This document shows, piece after piece, positions 43,356 to 53,100 of a stretch of DNA of 64,000 nt. The DNA comes from Providencia heimbachae ATCC 35613 (GTDB taxonomy: Bacteria; Pseudomonadota; Gammaproteobacteria; Enterobacterales; Enterobacteriaceae): NCBI RefSeq assembly GCF_001655055.1, contig NZ_LXEW01000031.1:62001-126000 (forward strand), written 5' to 3'. The notes beneath the pieces were generated by a model. The model did not search any database and was not told where the DNA came from. It saw only the letters and a list, made by a program, of their open reading frames with translations. A program made the translations under genes and the position numbers. Each line of letters opens with the position of its first letter. The first letter of the stretch is position 1.

Positions 43356-44316
43356 GTTATTGCATCGACTCGATTTAAATTTACTCGTTATTTTGCAATA
43401 TTTGGTTGAAGAGCGCAGTGTCAGCTTAGCCGCAAATCGGCTGTCAATTACACCATCTTCTGTCAGTAAATCATTGGCAAAGTTACGTAATTGGTTTGAT
43501 GACCCATTGTTTATTCGAAGCCCGCAAGGGCTTGTCCCAACACCACTGATGCACCAAATTGAAAAGTCTTTACCTGAGTTTTTGAATTTATCTAATTATA
43601 TTGCAGGTATTCGCGACACCGAAAAGCCAAGGGGAATGAAATTTCGCTTAATGATGGAAGCACCGCTTAATCTTCTCATGTTGCATGATTTATCATTGAA
43701 AATACTAAACCAATACCCAGAATCAAATGTGAGTGTCCGTGATTGGGATTACAACTCCCTTGCCAGTATTATCGCTGGTGATGCGGATATCGGGGTTTTA
43801 GGACGAGAAAGCTACTACAAGTCTAAAGAATCGATTAGTGCTATTCCTAATATTTTAAATTTTGATTTATTATTCACCGACCGGCCTCTCGCCTTTATTC
43901 GGCGAGATCATCCTCTATTAGATGAAGAGTGGAACTTAGCTAATCTATTAAAATACCCGCATATTAGTACTGAATATGGTAACCGTATTCCTTGGGCTCT
44001 CGATGACCTATTACAAAGTATGGGGTTAACCCGTCATATTCATTTATCTTATTCATCATTCGAACAATCGCTATTAATGTCCTCTCATTCAGAACATTCA
44101 TTGATCACCTGCGCACCAGGCTACTGCCAACACTATGTGAATGAATTTAATTTGAATTTAGTTTGCCGCCCCCTTCCTATTGATGAAAGCTTATATCAAC
44201 AATTAGAAATTCCTTTCTTAATGCTTTGGCACAAACGAAATGCTTATAATTCAAAAACTCAGTGGCTAAGAGAACAAATAAAAATCGGCGTATCCTCCTT
44301 TATAAATCCACAATAA
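43348..44316 (+). CDS. yidZ: LysR-family regulator YidZ
   Basis: A 322-residue LysR-type protein. It has an N-terminal winged helix (LNLLVILQYLVEERSVSLAANRLSITPSSVSKSLAKLR) and a C-terminal periplasmic-binding-protein-like effector domain. It starts at a GTG that overlaps the mdtL stop region by 8 bases, so translation is coupled. In E. coli the orthologue has been linked to anaerobic nitric-oxide protection, but its effector is unknown. It may control mdtL. Confidence 0.9.
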   Translation: MNKLLHRLDLNLLVILQYLVEERSVSLAANRLSITPSSVSKSLAKLRNWFDDPLFIRSPQGLVPTPLMHQIEKSLPEFLNLSNYIAGIRDTEKPRGMKFRLMMEAPLNLLMLHDLSLKILNQYPESNVSVRDWDYNSLASIIAGDADIGVLGRESYYKSKESISAIPNILNFDLLFTDRPLAFIRRDHPLLDEEWNLANLLKYPHISTEYGNRIPWALDDLLQSMGLTRHIHLSYSSFEQSLLMSSHSEHSLITCAPGYCQHYVNEFNLNLVCRPLPIDESLYQQLEIPFLMLWHKRNAYNSKTQWLREQIKIGVSSFINPQ

Positions 44317-44352
44317 AAAAAGCCACTACAGTGAGCATAATCTGTAATGGCT
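44314..44352 (-). terminator. Terminator of rpmE2-rpmJ2
   Basis: An 11-bp stem with one mismatch, AGCCACTACAG (44321-44331) with CTGTAATGGCT (44342-44352). On the minus strand it is followed by seven T (44320-44314). It lies just past the rpmJ2 stop and abuts the end of yidZ. Confidence 0.88.
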
Positions 44353-44404
44353 AAATCGATAAAAAATACAAAGATACAGGTATGTTTAACAGGAAAAATA
44401 ATCG

Positions 44405-44545
44405 CTAACGCTTTTTCTTACCGCCTTGCACCGCCTTAAAGCGTGGGTCCGTTTTGCAAATAACATATACTCGGCCACGGCGACGCACCACTTGGCAATC
44501 TGGATGACGCTGCTTTGCCGTTTTCAATGAACTCAATACTTTCAC
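44405..44545 (-). CDS. rpmJ2: Zinc-free ribosomal protein L36 (bL36B, YkgO type)
   Basis: A 46-residue basic protein, collinear with E. coli YkgO ([17 protein letters not shown] at the start, AVQGGKKKR at the end). It uses a GTG start whose bases overlap the rpmE2 stop (GTGA). It lacks the full Cys/His zinc ribbon of the housekeeping L36, so it can replace that protein when zinc is scarce. Zur control of the pair is inferred from the upstream palindrome. Confidence 0.93.
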   Translation of the reverse strand: MKVLSSLKTAKQRHPDCQVVRRRGRVYVICKTDPRFKAVQGGKKKR

Positions 44546-44808
44546 GCTGGCTTGTCCTCTTTCTGTAAAAATCGAGCAAAACGCTTCTGGAATTGAGCCG
44601 TTTTACCTTCTTGTGAAATCATTTTTTGTTTGCCGGTATAAAACGGATGTGATTGAGAAGAAACATCCAAAGTGACATACGGAAATGTTTGCCCTTCAAA
44701 CTCGATTGTTTTCGCCGTTTTAATGGTTGAACCGACTTTAAAATATGCATCAGCACTCGTGTCATGAAAAACCACAGTGCGATATTGAGGATGTATACCC
44801 TGTTTCAT
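44542..44808 (-). CDS. rpmE2: Zinc-free ribosomal protein L31 (bL31B, YkgM type)
   Basis: An 88-residue protein matching E. coli YkgM ([43 protein letters not shown]). It contains no Cys, unlike the zinc-binding L31, so replacing L31 with it would release zinc. The ATG at 44808 gives the family N-terminus; an earlier in-frame ATG at 44820 adds MVVI. A Zur-box-like palindrome lies 19 bases upstream. Confidence 0.95.
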   Translation of the reverse strand: MKQGIHPQYRTVVFHDTSADAYFKVGSTIKTAKTIEFEGQTFPYVTLDVSSQSHPFYTGKQKMISQEGKTAQFQKRFARFLQKEDKPA

Positions 44809-44826
44809 AATGACCACCATATGTAA

Positions 44827-44841
44827 TGTTATAATATAACA
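44827..44841. promoter_or_regulatory. Zur box upstream of rpmE2-rpmJ2
   Basis: TGTTATAATATAACA is a perfect 7-1-7 palindrome. It matches the core of the gamma-proteobacterial Zur consensus (GAAATGTTATANTATAACATTTC). Its position directly ahead of zinc-free ribosomal protein genes is where Zur sites occur in other bacteria. Confidence 0.9.
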
Positions 44842-44922
44842 ATATCTAATTTAAAATAATGGTGCAATCATTTTATGCGAAGCTGAACAAGTTTTCGTGT
44901 CTTCATTCCACATGTAAAAACA

Positions 44923-44956
44923 AAAAGGGTTAGCTTTTCAATTAGCTAACCCTTTT
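44923..44956 (-). terminator. Terminator of yagU
   Basis: A perfect 13-bp stem, AAAAGGGTTAGCT (44923-44935) with AGCTAACCCTTTT (44944-44956), and an 8-base loop. A T-rich tract (TTTTTGTTTTT) follows on the minus strand. Confidence 0.92.
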
Positions 44957-44984
44957 ATTAATACGTTATTTTAAAATAATTTAA

Positions 44985-45545
44985 TTAACGATAACTCTGT
45001 GATAGCGGAATTTCGGGATCTGGCTGATGAGTAATGCGATTTCGCAGATCTCTACGGATAATCTCAATAGACCAAAACCATACGATATGACCAAATATTT
45101 CCGAGAAATATTCATCAAAAGGTAATTCAGTTAAAGGCGGCGTTAAATTTAATAATGGGAAGCTAATACCATGCACTGCAACAGTTGCAAGTAAGCCTGC
45201 CATAGCACCTTGCCACATTTTTACCTTAGGAAAAACTTCCGCGACAACGCAGTAACCGATAGCAAATACCAATGAAAAAATAATGTGCGTTATCATCACT
45301 GGATTAATTATATGCTCTGAAAAGGTATAAACCGTTGAAGTGGGGTCAATGCCAAGATAATCCCGTAAAAATAGATATGGCGGATTAAATTCATTGCGCC
45401 CTCCGGTAAATGTTCTTGGTGGAAATGGCACTTCCGCGCCCCATTTAACAAAAGCCGAAACTATTCCCCCAATAATCCCAACAATAAATGCAACACCAAA
45501 TCGACGTCGACACTTATCAGTAGTAAAAAAGAATTTACTAGACAT
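44985..45545 (-). CDS. yagU: YagU/DUF1440-family inner-membrane protein
   Basis: A 186-residue membrane protein with four predicted helices, starting [31 protein letters not shown]. This stretch and [22 protein letters not shown] and [16 protein letters not shown] are characteristic of YagU. In E. coli it has been tied to acid resistance by phenotype; the mechanism is unknown. It diverges from nagK. Confidence 0.85.
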   Translation of the reverse strand: MSSKFFFTTDKCRRRFGVAFIVGIIGGIVSAFVKWGAEVPFPPRTFTGGRNEFNPPYLFLRDYLGIDPTSTVYTFSEHIINPVMITHIIFSLVFAIGYCVVAEVFPKVKMWQGAMAGLLATVAVHGISFPLLNLTPPLTELPFDEYFSEIFGHIVWFWSIEIIRRDLRNRITHQPDPEIPLSQSYR

Positions 45546-45821
45546 AAACCACCATAATTTAAGTTAAATAGAGATTTACTTATCTTCTTTTTTAGCCACT
45601 CAGTAAATGATTAACATCAATAAAAAGGTAATAATGAAAAATATATTTGAATTAATCACCTTAAATGATGCCCTTTATGCTTAATTAAAAATAAATATCA
45701 AAACACTAATTTATCCTAAGACAATCTTTTGTATAATTGAGTCATTACATTCTTACATTTATTATTTATCAAATAGATACGTTAATCTTCATGATAAGAA
45801 AACCACAAAGGAAAGATGAAA

Positions 45822-46733
45822 ATGTATTACGGCTTTGATATGGGCGGTACAAAAATTGAACTTGCGGTATTCAGTCAAGATTTAAATCAGATATGGCAAA
45901 AACGTGTTCCTACACCAAAAGAAGATTACCAAGCGCTTCTTAATGTATTTCGTGATTTAACCGCAGAAGCGGACAAAAAATTTAATTGCCAAGGAAAAGT
46001 CGGGGTGGGTGTACCCGGTATTGTTAATCATACAAAAGGGACGGTATTCACCACGAATGTCCCTACCGCACAATATAAACCCTTAATTCATGATTTAGCC
46101 CATATCTTACAGCGCTCAGTCAAAGTTGATAATGATGCGAATTGCTTTGCCTTGTCAGAAGCTTGGGATCCTGAATTTAAACATTACCCTAGTGTACTTG
46201 GCTTAATTTTAGGCACTGGCGTAGGGGGTGGATTTGTCATAAATGGAAAAGTGCTACCCGGAAAAAATGGCATTGCAGGTGAAATTGGCCATATGAATCT
46301 AAGCGTTCGCGCAGCCAAACTTTTAGATGATAAGGTACCTGAAATCACCTGTGGATGTGGCCAAGTTGCCTGCTTTGAAACCTATCTATCAGGTCCTGGT
46401 TTTGAGCGTATCTACTCCGCTTTTACCGGTGAAAAACGTAGTGCAATTGAAATTATTCAACTTTATAAACAAGGTGATAACCAAGCTAAACAGCATGTTG
46501 AACGCTATATAACTGTACTTGCCATGTTTATGGGACAGGTCGTCACCGTGCTTGACCCTGATTTGGTCGTCATTGGTGGTGGATTATCACAATTCGAAGA
46601 TATCTATCGGTTATTGCCTGAAGTTCTTCCTCAATATCTCTATGGCATCGCAACCTTACCCACTATCGAGAAAGCACGTTATGGCGATTCTGGCGGAGCT
46701 CGAGGCGCAGCTTTTCTCAACTTAATCGACTAA
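45822..46733 (+). CDS. nagK: N-acetylglucosamine kinase NagK
   Basis: A 303-residue ROK-family sugar kinase phosphorylating GlcNAc at C6, as in cell-wall recycling. It has an N-terminal phosphate loop (FDMGGTKIELAVF), the catalytic Asp in VDNDANCFALSEAW, a GTGVGGGFV motif, and the zinc-site ROK signature His plus Cys residues in GEIGHMN and CGCGQVACFETY. Length equals E. coli NagK. The ATG at 45822 is chosen because AAAGGA lies eight bases upstream and the family starts MYYGF. The ATG at 45816 is too close to that site. Confidence 0.95.
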   Translation: MYYGFDMGGTKIELAVFSQDLNQIWQKRVPTPKEDYQALLNVFRDLTAEADKKFNCQGKVGVGVPGIVNHTKGTVFTTNVPTAQYKPLIHDLAHILQRSVKVDNDANCFALSEAWDPEFKHYPSVLGLILGTGVGGGFVINGKVLPGKNGIAGEIGHMNLSVRAAKLLDDKVPEITCGCGQVACFETYLSGPGFERIYSAFTGEKRSAIEIIQLYKQGDNQAKQHVERYITVLAMFMGQVVTVLDPDLVVIGGGLSQFEDIYRLLPEVLPQYLYGIATLPTIEKARYGDSGGARGAAFLNLID

Positions 46734-47093
46734 ACCGACTAAACCGACTTTTACACTCCATTTCGAAATTTTTGTGATGGAGTGTTTATTTCCTCTCTTA
46801 TTATTTACCACCAAAACGCGTCTCACAAAACCATCACCACAAGTGATAATAATTATCATTTAAAATTAAAAAGTGATAAAATTACCATCAATCAATGACT
46901 TCCCATTATAGATGTTATTTTAAGAATAACTTTTCTGAATTGTTTATAGAAATCAGAGGGATATTATTAGAGACTTAAAGACTTGTCTGATACTGCAATT
47001 GATTAAAAACGATATGATTGCATCAGCGTGATAAATTAAATGCCATAGAGTTATGGGTTGATTAAATCAAACCCAAAATAAAGAGAAAATCCT
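46734..47093. promoter_or_regulatory. Region upstream of the NfeD-flotillin cluster with a Fur-box-like palindrome
   Basis: The 360-base AT-rich gap holds TGATAAT-A-ATTATCA (46844-46858), an exact 7-1-7 inverted repeat equal to the core Fur consensus. It lies about 235 bases ahead of the first gene, so a promoter near 46870 with a long leader, or a second downstream promoter, must be assumed. GATAAAATTACC (46873 onward) and TATAGATG are candidate -10 elements, but none is convincing. The rest shows nothing recognisable. Confidence 0.65.
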
Positions 47094-47744
47094 ATGAATT
47101 TATTTTTCCATAACAGCTTGGCTTTCCCCACTATTATTTTTAGCGGCCTACTAATCATTGTTCTATTTTATTGGCTTTGTGCGGCATTTGGCTTATTAGA
47201 TATCGACCTATTCAATCTTGATACTGAAATTGATAGTGGCATCGAGGGGAATAATTTAGATGTGACAGGTTTCGCCGGTTGGCTCACTAAATTAGGGCTC
47301 GCAGGTATCCCCGTTACCATTATTTTAACATTATTCACCCTATTCGGTTGGATAATCAGCTACTTCTGTGTCCATTTGTTTATTCGTTTTATTGATATGG
47401 ACATACTACGCTACCTTGTTGGCTTTGCCATTTTCACCATTACCCTATTTATCTCCCTCCATTTAACTGCGTTTTGCCTAAAACCTATCCGTAAAAAGTT
47501 GGCGAGCCTAAATAGACCCAAAACAGTGCATCAGCTGATCGGAAAACTGGCAACGGTTCGTTCGGGCACCGTGACAGAACACAATGGTGAAGCCATTTTA
47601 GAAGATGGCGGTGCAGGCTTGATATTACAAATCAGAGCGGTATCGACAGAAAATATTAAACGTGGTGATCGCGTCATTATTATTAGTTATGACACGCAAT
47701 CCCATAGCTATCAAGTCGTTACAGAAGATGAGTTTCGCCTTTAA
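47094..47744 (+). CDS. NfeD/YqiJ-like membrane protein with C-terminal OB fold
   Basis: A 216-residue protein with three hydrophobic helices (about residues 10-30, 68-92 and 103-125). A cytoplasmic domain with OB-fold character follows (LIGKLATVRSGTVTEHNGEAILEDGGAGLILQIRAVSTENIKRGDRVIIISYD, about residues 150-205). NfeD-type proteins, including E. coli YqiJ and Bacillus YuaF, are typically encoded with a flotillin, and that is the case here. It probably interacts with the next product. Function is otherwise unknown. Confidence 0.78.
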   Translation: MNLFFHNSLAFPTIIFSGLLIIVLFYWLCAAFGLLDIDLFNLDTEIDSGIEGNNLDVTGFAGWLTKLGLAGIPVTIILTLFTLFGWIISYFCVHLFIRFIDMDILRYLVGFAIFTITLFISLHLTAFCLKPIRKKLASLNRPKTVHQLIGKLATVRSGTVTEHNGEAILEDGGAGLILQIRAVSTENIKRGDRVIIISYDTQSHSYQVVTEDEFRL

Positions 47745-47821
47745 TAATAAATATTGATAAAACTTAGATCAAAAAACAACTTTAAATATGACGGCATCGT
47801 CAAAACCTATGGAGAGAGAGT

Positions 47822-50017
47822 ATGGACTTGGCTGCTTTAATGCCTTTTTTAACCATTGTCGGGGGGATCATCCTCGTCATTCTAGGATTCTTTGGATTAT
47901 TCAAAGCCTTCTATATTAAAGTTCCACAAGGTACTGCGTTGATTGTCAACGATATGTCGTCACAGCCTAAAGTGCATTTTACAGGGGCTTTAGTTTATCC
48001 GGTTATCTATAAAAAAGAGTTCATGCGAATTTCTCTTTTGACATTAGAAGTCGACCGTCGTGGTAAAGATGGCTTGATTTGTCATGATAACTTACGTGCT
48101 GATATCACCGTCGCTTTCTATTTACGCGTTAATGAAACCACCGAAGACGTGTTAAAAGTGGCGAAAGCCATTGGTGTTGAACGCGCCTCAGACCACCAAG
48201 CTGTTAGCGCCCTATTTAGCGCTAAATTTTCTGAGGCATTAAAAACCGTGGGTAAACAACTTGATTTAGCCACTTTATTTGAAAACAGACAAGACTTTCG
48301 CGATCGCATCGTCGATGTCATTGGCAAAGATCTCAATGGTTATGCACTTGAAGACGTCGCTATTGACTATTTAGAGCAAACACCAAAATCCGCCCTTGAT
48401 CCTAACAATATTTTTGACTCTGAAGGTATTCGCAAGATAACTGAAATTACTGCGATTCATAATATTGAAACTAACCAAAAAGAGCGTGATCAAGAGTTAG
48501 CCATTCAGAAGAAAAATGTCGAAACTCGTGAGGCAAGCTTAGCGTTAGAACGCCAACAAGCGGATGCAGAAGCCCGTCAAAAACGTGAAATTGATAATAT
48601 TCGCTCCCGTGAAACCGCAGAAACATTACGCGTTCAAGAAGAAGAGCGTCTAAAATCTGAGCAAGCGCGTATTCAAACACAGCAAGAAATTGAAATTCGT
48701 GAAGAAAATCGGATGCGTGAAGTTGAGGTTGCTCAGCAAAACCGCACCCGTGCAGTGGCTATCGAAATCGAACGCGTTAGTCGTGCTCGCGAACTTGAAA
48801 TCGTTGCTCGTGAACGAGAAGTCGAACTACAGCGCATTGAAAAAGAAAAAGCATTAGAAGAAGAACGCAAAAATATTGCTAATGTGATTCGTGAACGTGT
48901 TGTCGTCGAAAAAACCGTGGCTCAAGAGGAAGAGCGTATCAAAGAAGTTCGTGAAATCTCTGAAGCTGACCGTATGAAACAAGTCACTATTATCAATGCG
49001 GAAGCAGAAGCTGAAGAGTTACTGGTTCGCCAAGTGAAGAGAGCCGAAGCGGACGAAGCCAGCGCAAAATTCAAGGCAGAAGAAATCAGTACCATGGCGC
49101 AGGCAGAATTAGAAGCTTCCGCCAAACAAGCGGAAGCTAAAAAACGCCTAGCAGAAGGTATTGAAGCCGAGCATGCAGCCTTAGGCCTTGCGGAAGCAAG
49201 AGTTCGCCAAGCAACCGCCGAAGCAGAAGAAAAAGAAGGTTTAGTACAAGCCAATGTCACCGCGGAAAAACTGCTGGCTGAAGCTCGTGGTATGAAAGAA
49301 AAAGGCTTTACCGAAGCACAAGTGATGGAAGCGAAAGCCCATGCAGAGCAACAGCAAGGCCTTGCAGAAGCGAAGATTTTAGAAGAAAAACTTATCGCTC
49401 AGGCTCGTGGTGATGAGCAACAAGCCAATGCAAAAGAGAAATTGGGTCTTGCTGACGCGAAAGTACTTGAAGAGAAACTCGCGGCTCAAGCTCGTGGTGA
49501 AGGCCAACTAGGATCGGCACAAGCGGAAGTTATTCGCCAACGCCTGAAAGCCGAAGCGGATGGTTTGACTGACAAATTCAAATCAATGGATCACCTTAGT
49601 GATACGGCAAGAGCACACGAAGAGTTCCGTATGCGCCTTGAGAAAGAGTTTGAACAGTCCATGGCAGCGATTGACGCAAATAAAGAAATTGCTCGTGAAC
49701 AAGCGGATGTATTGGCCGCCGCACTGACGAAAACCAATATTGAAATTGTCGGCGGTGATGGCAGTTTCTTCAATACCTTCTCTAAAGCACTGAGTTTAGG
49801 TAAAGCCGTTGATGGTTTTATGGATAAAAGCAGCTTCGCCAAAGAGAACTTTGAAAAATTAGTCAATCGCAGTACTGAAGACAAAAAAATTGATATCGCA
49901 GCATTGCTCAAAAATCCAGAAGTACAAGATTTAATCAATGGATTTATGGCAGCGAAAGGGACTGGGGCACTAGCTAAAACGGTAACAGCGAAACCCGTTC
50001 CACCTATAGATGAATAG
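47822..50017 (+). CDS. yqiK: Long YqiK-type flotillin (SPFH/band-7)
   Basis: A 731-residue membrane-organising protein. One N-terminal helix (about 9-30) is followed by an SPFH/band-7 domain (about 30-195) and a very long charged coiled coil (about 205-640) rich in Glu, Arg and Ala. Within it lie imperfect repeats of about 26-28 residues (AEARGMKEKGFTEAQVMEAKAHA, EEKLIAQARGDEQQANAKEK, EEKLAAQARGEGQLGSAQAE). The C-terminal 90 residues are globular (FFNTFSKALSLGKAVDGFMDKS). E. coli YqiK has about 553 residues, so the coiled coil here is longer. Flotillins form rings or scaffolds in membrane microdomains. The gene symbol marks similarity, not proven orthology. A hairpin separates it from the ATPase gene. 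Confidence 0.86.
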   Translation: MDLAALMPFLTIVGGIILVILGFFGLFKAFYIKVPQGTALIVNDMSSQPKVHFTGALVYPVIYKKEFMRISLLTLEVDRRGKDGLICHDNLRADITVAFYLRVNETTEDVLKVAKAIGVERASDHQAVSALFSAKFSEALKTVGKQLDLATLFENRQDFRDRIVDVIGKDLNGYALEDVAIDYLEQTPKSALDPNNIFDSEGIRKITEITAIHNIETNQKERDQELAIQKKNVETREASLALERQQADAEARQKREIDNIRSRETAETLRVQEEERLKSEQARIQTQQEIEIREENRMREVEVAQQNRTRAVAIEIERVSRARELEIVAREREVELQRIEKEKALEEERKNIANVIRERVVVEKTVAQEEERIKEVREISEADRMKQVTIINAEAEAEELLVRQVKRAEADEASAKFKAEEISTMAQAELEASAKQAEAKKRLAEGIEAEHAALGLAEARVRQATAEAEEKEGLVQANVTAEKLLAEARGMKEKGFTEAQVMEAKAHAEQQQGLAEAKILEEKLIAQARGDEQQANAKEKLGLADAKVLEEKLAAQARGEGQLGSAQAEVIRQRLKAEADGLTDKFKSMDHLSDTARAHEEFRMRLEKEFEQSMAAIDANKEIAREQADVLAAALTKTNIEIVGGDGSFFNTFSKALSLGKAVDGFMDKSSFAKENFEKLVNRSTEDKKIDIAALLKNPEVQDLINGFMAAKGTGALAKTVTAKPVPPIDE

Positions 50018-50036
50018 TACTAATTAATGCATATCT

Positions 50037-50075
50037 AAGGGATACCTCACTAATGTATCCCTTTACTTTGTTTTC
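50037..50075 (+). terminator. Possible attenuating hairpin after the flotillin gene
   Basis: The 9-bp stem AAGGGATAC (50037-50045) pairs with GTATCCCTT (50055-50063), followed by a T-rich tract. It may partially stop transcription, giving more flotillin than ATPase, or protect the upstream mRNA. Confidence 0.6.
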
Positions 50076-50110
50076 TTTTTTATTGTCTAGTTAAGGGAAT
50101 TCGCTGCACA

Positions 50111-53100
50111 ATGTCAGATATTCAGGATACCAATCGCGAACAAGAAATACTCGATAGCGCTGTTGCAGAAGGAGGGGCTTATGAAATATTACGTAAGCGC
50201 CTCACTGAACAAGGGCAACAGCTGCATCAAAAAGCGGCGCAGTTAAATCAAAGTCGGCTAGATGAGTTCGGCCAAAGCCAAATGGATATTATTGGCCGAG
50301 TCCGTATTCGAACCGAAAATAACTGCCAAGCAAGGGATATTGTTCGTGTTGGTGAATGGTTACTGTTTGGCTATAACGTTTTTCTTGGCCTAAAAAAAGA
50401 AACCCATCTTGAAGATGTGTTTTCTTTGTATCGGCTGATCGAAAATGCCGATGAGTTCGATGTTGAAGCAATACCGTATGAAGAGACTTTCCTTAACGAT
50501 ACTCGCTTCATTCAGGACTTCACTGAACTCTATACCTATTATAAAAACACGCAATTACTGCAACTTGTCGAACGTGACGGCAAACTTCTCGCCAGTTTCC
50601 AAATAGGCGAGCGTATTACGGATGTCCGCGTTTTTCGCTGGTCAATCTCCAGTGATAAAAGCAAAATTGAATACATCGACAACCGAGGTGAGCGGGATAT
50701 CGCACTGCCCCCTGCCTATGACTTTAATTGGCTAAAAACCTCACGAGAAGATACCGTTAATGGCCGTTTTCCTCATATCAATATCCTCGATACTGTATTT
50801 GTTGAGGCTATCGGTGGTGACCTTACGATTAAGTGTGAAAACAACACCGAAGATGGCTTAGGGATTTACCGTGAAGCGGTGCTCGATAAAAATCAATCCC
50901 TTGATGATGCACAAATTGAATATGCTCAAACAGGCAGCTTAATTTTATTAAAAATATTACCTTATCGGGAAGAAAGCTGGCGCTACTTGGTTTACAACAC
51001 GCTCACACAGTCAGTACAACGTATCGATGCTATTGGGCAAGCTTGTGTACAACTTCCTGAAGACCATGGCATTATCTTCCCGGGTGGCTATTACCTACAA
51101 AATGGCGATTATAAAACCTTTGAGCAACCGATGGATGGTATGCGTTTTCGCCGTTTGCGCCGCTCACCAAATGGGGAAGATGTACTGTATGTTTTCTATT
51201 CACCAAACCAAGGTCGCTTATCCCTATTCAATTATAATTTAATTGAGCGAAAGTTGGCTGTCCCCCTGATTGGTCACGGCTATGCCATGCTAGAAGATGG
51301 CAAAATGGTGCTATTTGAAGGTGAAGGTGATGAACCTACGCGTGTTCACCCAATGCAAGTTTGGCAAACCCCTTTTTATACTGAGGAATTTGCAGACCAG
51401 CAGCAGCCTCGTGGCGGCTTTTATGGCCGAATTGGTAACGCAGATTTAGTGCGTGGTATCTCTGAAATACTCCATATCGCCAAAGAAATTGAAGGCAACC
51501 AAGTTTCTGTTGCACGTTACGAACAACTCAGCCAGCAGCCCAAAAATTTATTGGATATCTATTATTGGTTTACCGATGAACACTGTTTAGGCATAGGTAA
51601 ATTACTCAAAGAAATAACGCAAACCAGTGAATTGGTTCTCGACGAATATGAAAAAGTTGAGAGTATTCGCCAACAATCTGTTAAATCAATGAATGAGGCA
51701 GTTAGTCGCCAACAATCCTTACTTTCACTGACGTTACCCGAAAGTTGGACGGATATTCAACAATTTGTTGATGGGCTAAATTCACTAAGTACACAGCGTG
51801 GGCATTTAATTTCATTACGCGAATTCCGCTATATGGATTTAACCAAGCTCAGTGCAATGGAAACTGAGATAAGTGATGCTCAACAGCGCGTATCTCAGGC
51901 AACTGCCATTTTCTTAGCCAGTGAAAAAGCATTACAACCTTTCAAAGCTCAACTAACCACTTTTGAACAACAAATAGAAAATGCACAAAATAGTGCACAG
52001 CTCGATATTCCGATGAAAGACATGGAAAAAATGTCTACCGACTTGGATATGCTATCGAATTTAATGGCGTCACTAACCTTTAATGATGTCACTCAACAGA
52101 CTCAGATTATTGACTCAATTTCGCAAATTTATGCGCAATTAAATCAATCACGCGCACGCTTACAACAAAAAAGAAAATCACAAAGTAGTGTTGAAACAGT
52201 TGCACAATTTGGCGCCCAATTTCGTTTATTTAGCCAAGGGATCACCAATGCTCTTTCCCTTGCTACCGACCCCGAACGTTGTGATGATCAGCTATCACGA
52301 TTATTGGTGCAGTTAGAAGAGCTTGAAGGTCAATTCAGTCATCAAGAAGAATTCCTCGATGACATATTGGCAAAGCGCGAAGAGTTAGTGGAAACCTTTG
52401 AGTCCCATAAACAGGTTTTGCTTGATGAACGCCAACGCCGCTCACAAAACCTGTTAACCGCAGCAAATCGTTTGTTAGATAGCCTGCAACGCCGAACCGT
52501 CCGTTTACAATCACAAGACGAGCTTAATGCCTTTTTTGCCTCAGACCCATTAGCGCTAAAAACCCGAGAAATCATTGAAAAATTAAGGGAAATTAACGAT
52601 AACGTTAAAGCTGATGATATTGATGCGCGATTAAAAGCCTCACGTGATCAAGCCATTCGTATTTTACGCGATAAAACCGATATTTTTGAAGATGGTGGCA
52701 ACATCATCAAATTAGGCCCTCGCCACCGCTTTAGTGTGAACACTCAAGAACTTGACCTCACTATTCTCCCTAAAGATAATCAACTTTGGTTATACCTGAC
52801 AGGCACTGATTTCCAAGAGTCCATAGAAAATGCCGAGTTAGCCGAACTACAACCTTATTGGACAGCAACGCTAGAATCTGAATCTGAAACTGTTTATCGA
52901 GCAGAATATCTTGCTTATTCAATAATATACTCTGCATCAAAACGCCAAGATGGCCTTGACTATGCGTCACTAAAAAGTGCCTTAACCTCTCCCGATAAAC
53001 TTGAAAAGCTGGTCAGAGACTTTGCCGCTCCGCGCTATAAAGAAGGTTATGAGAAAGGGATTCATGACCATGATGCTATCGCTATTTTGAAAAAGTTGAT

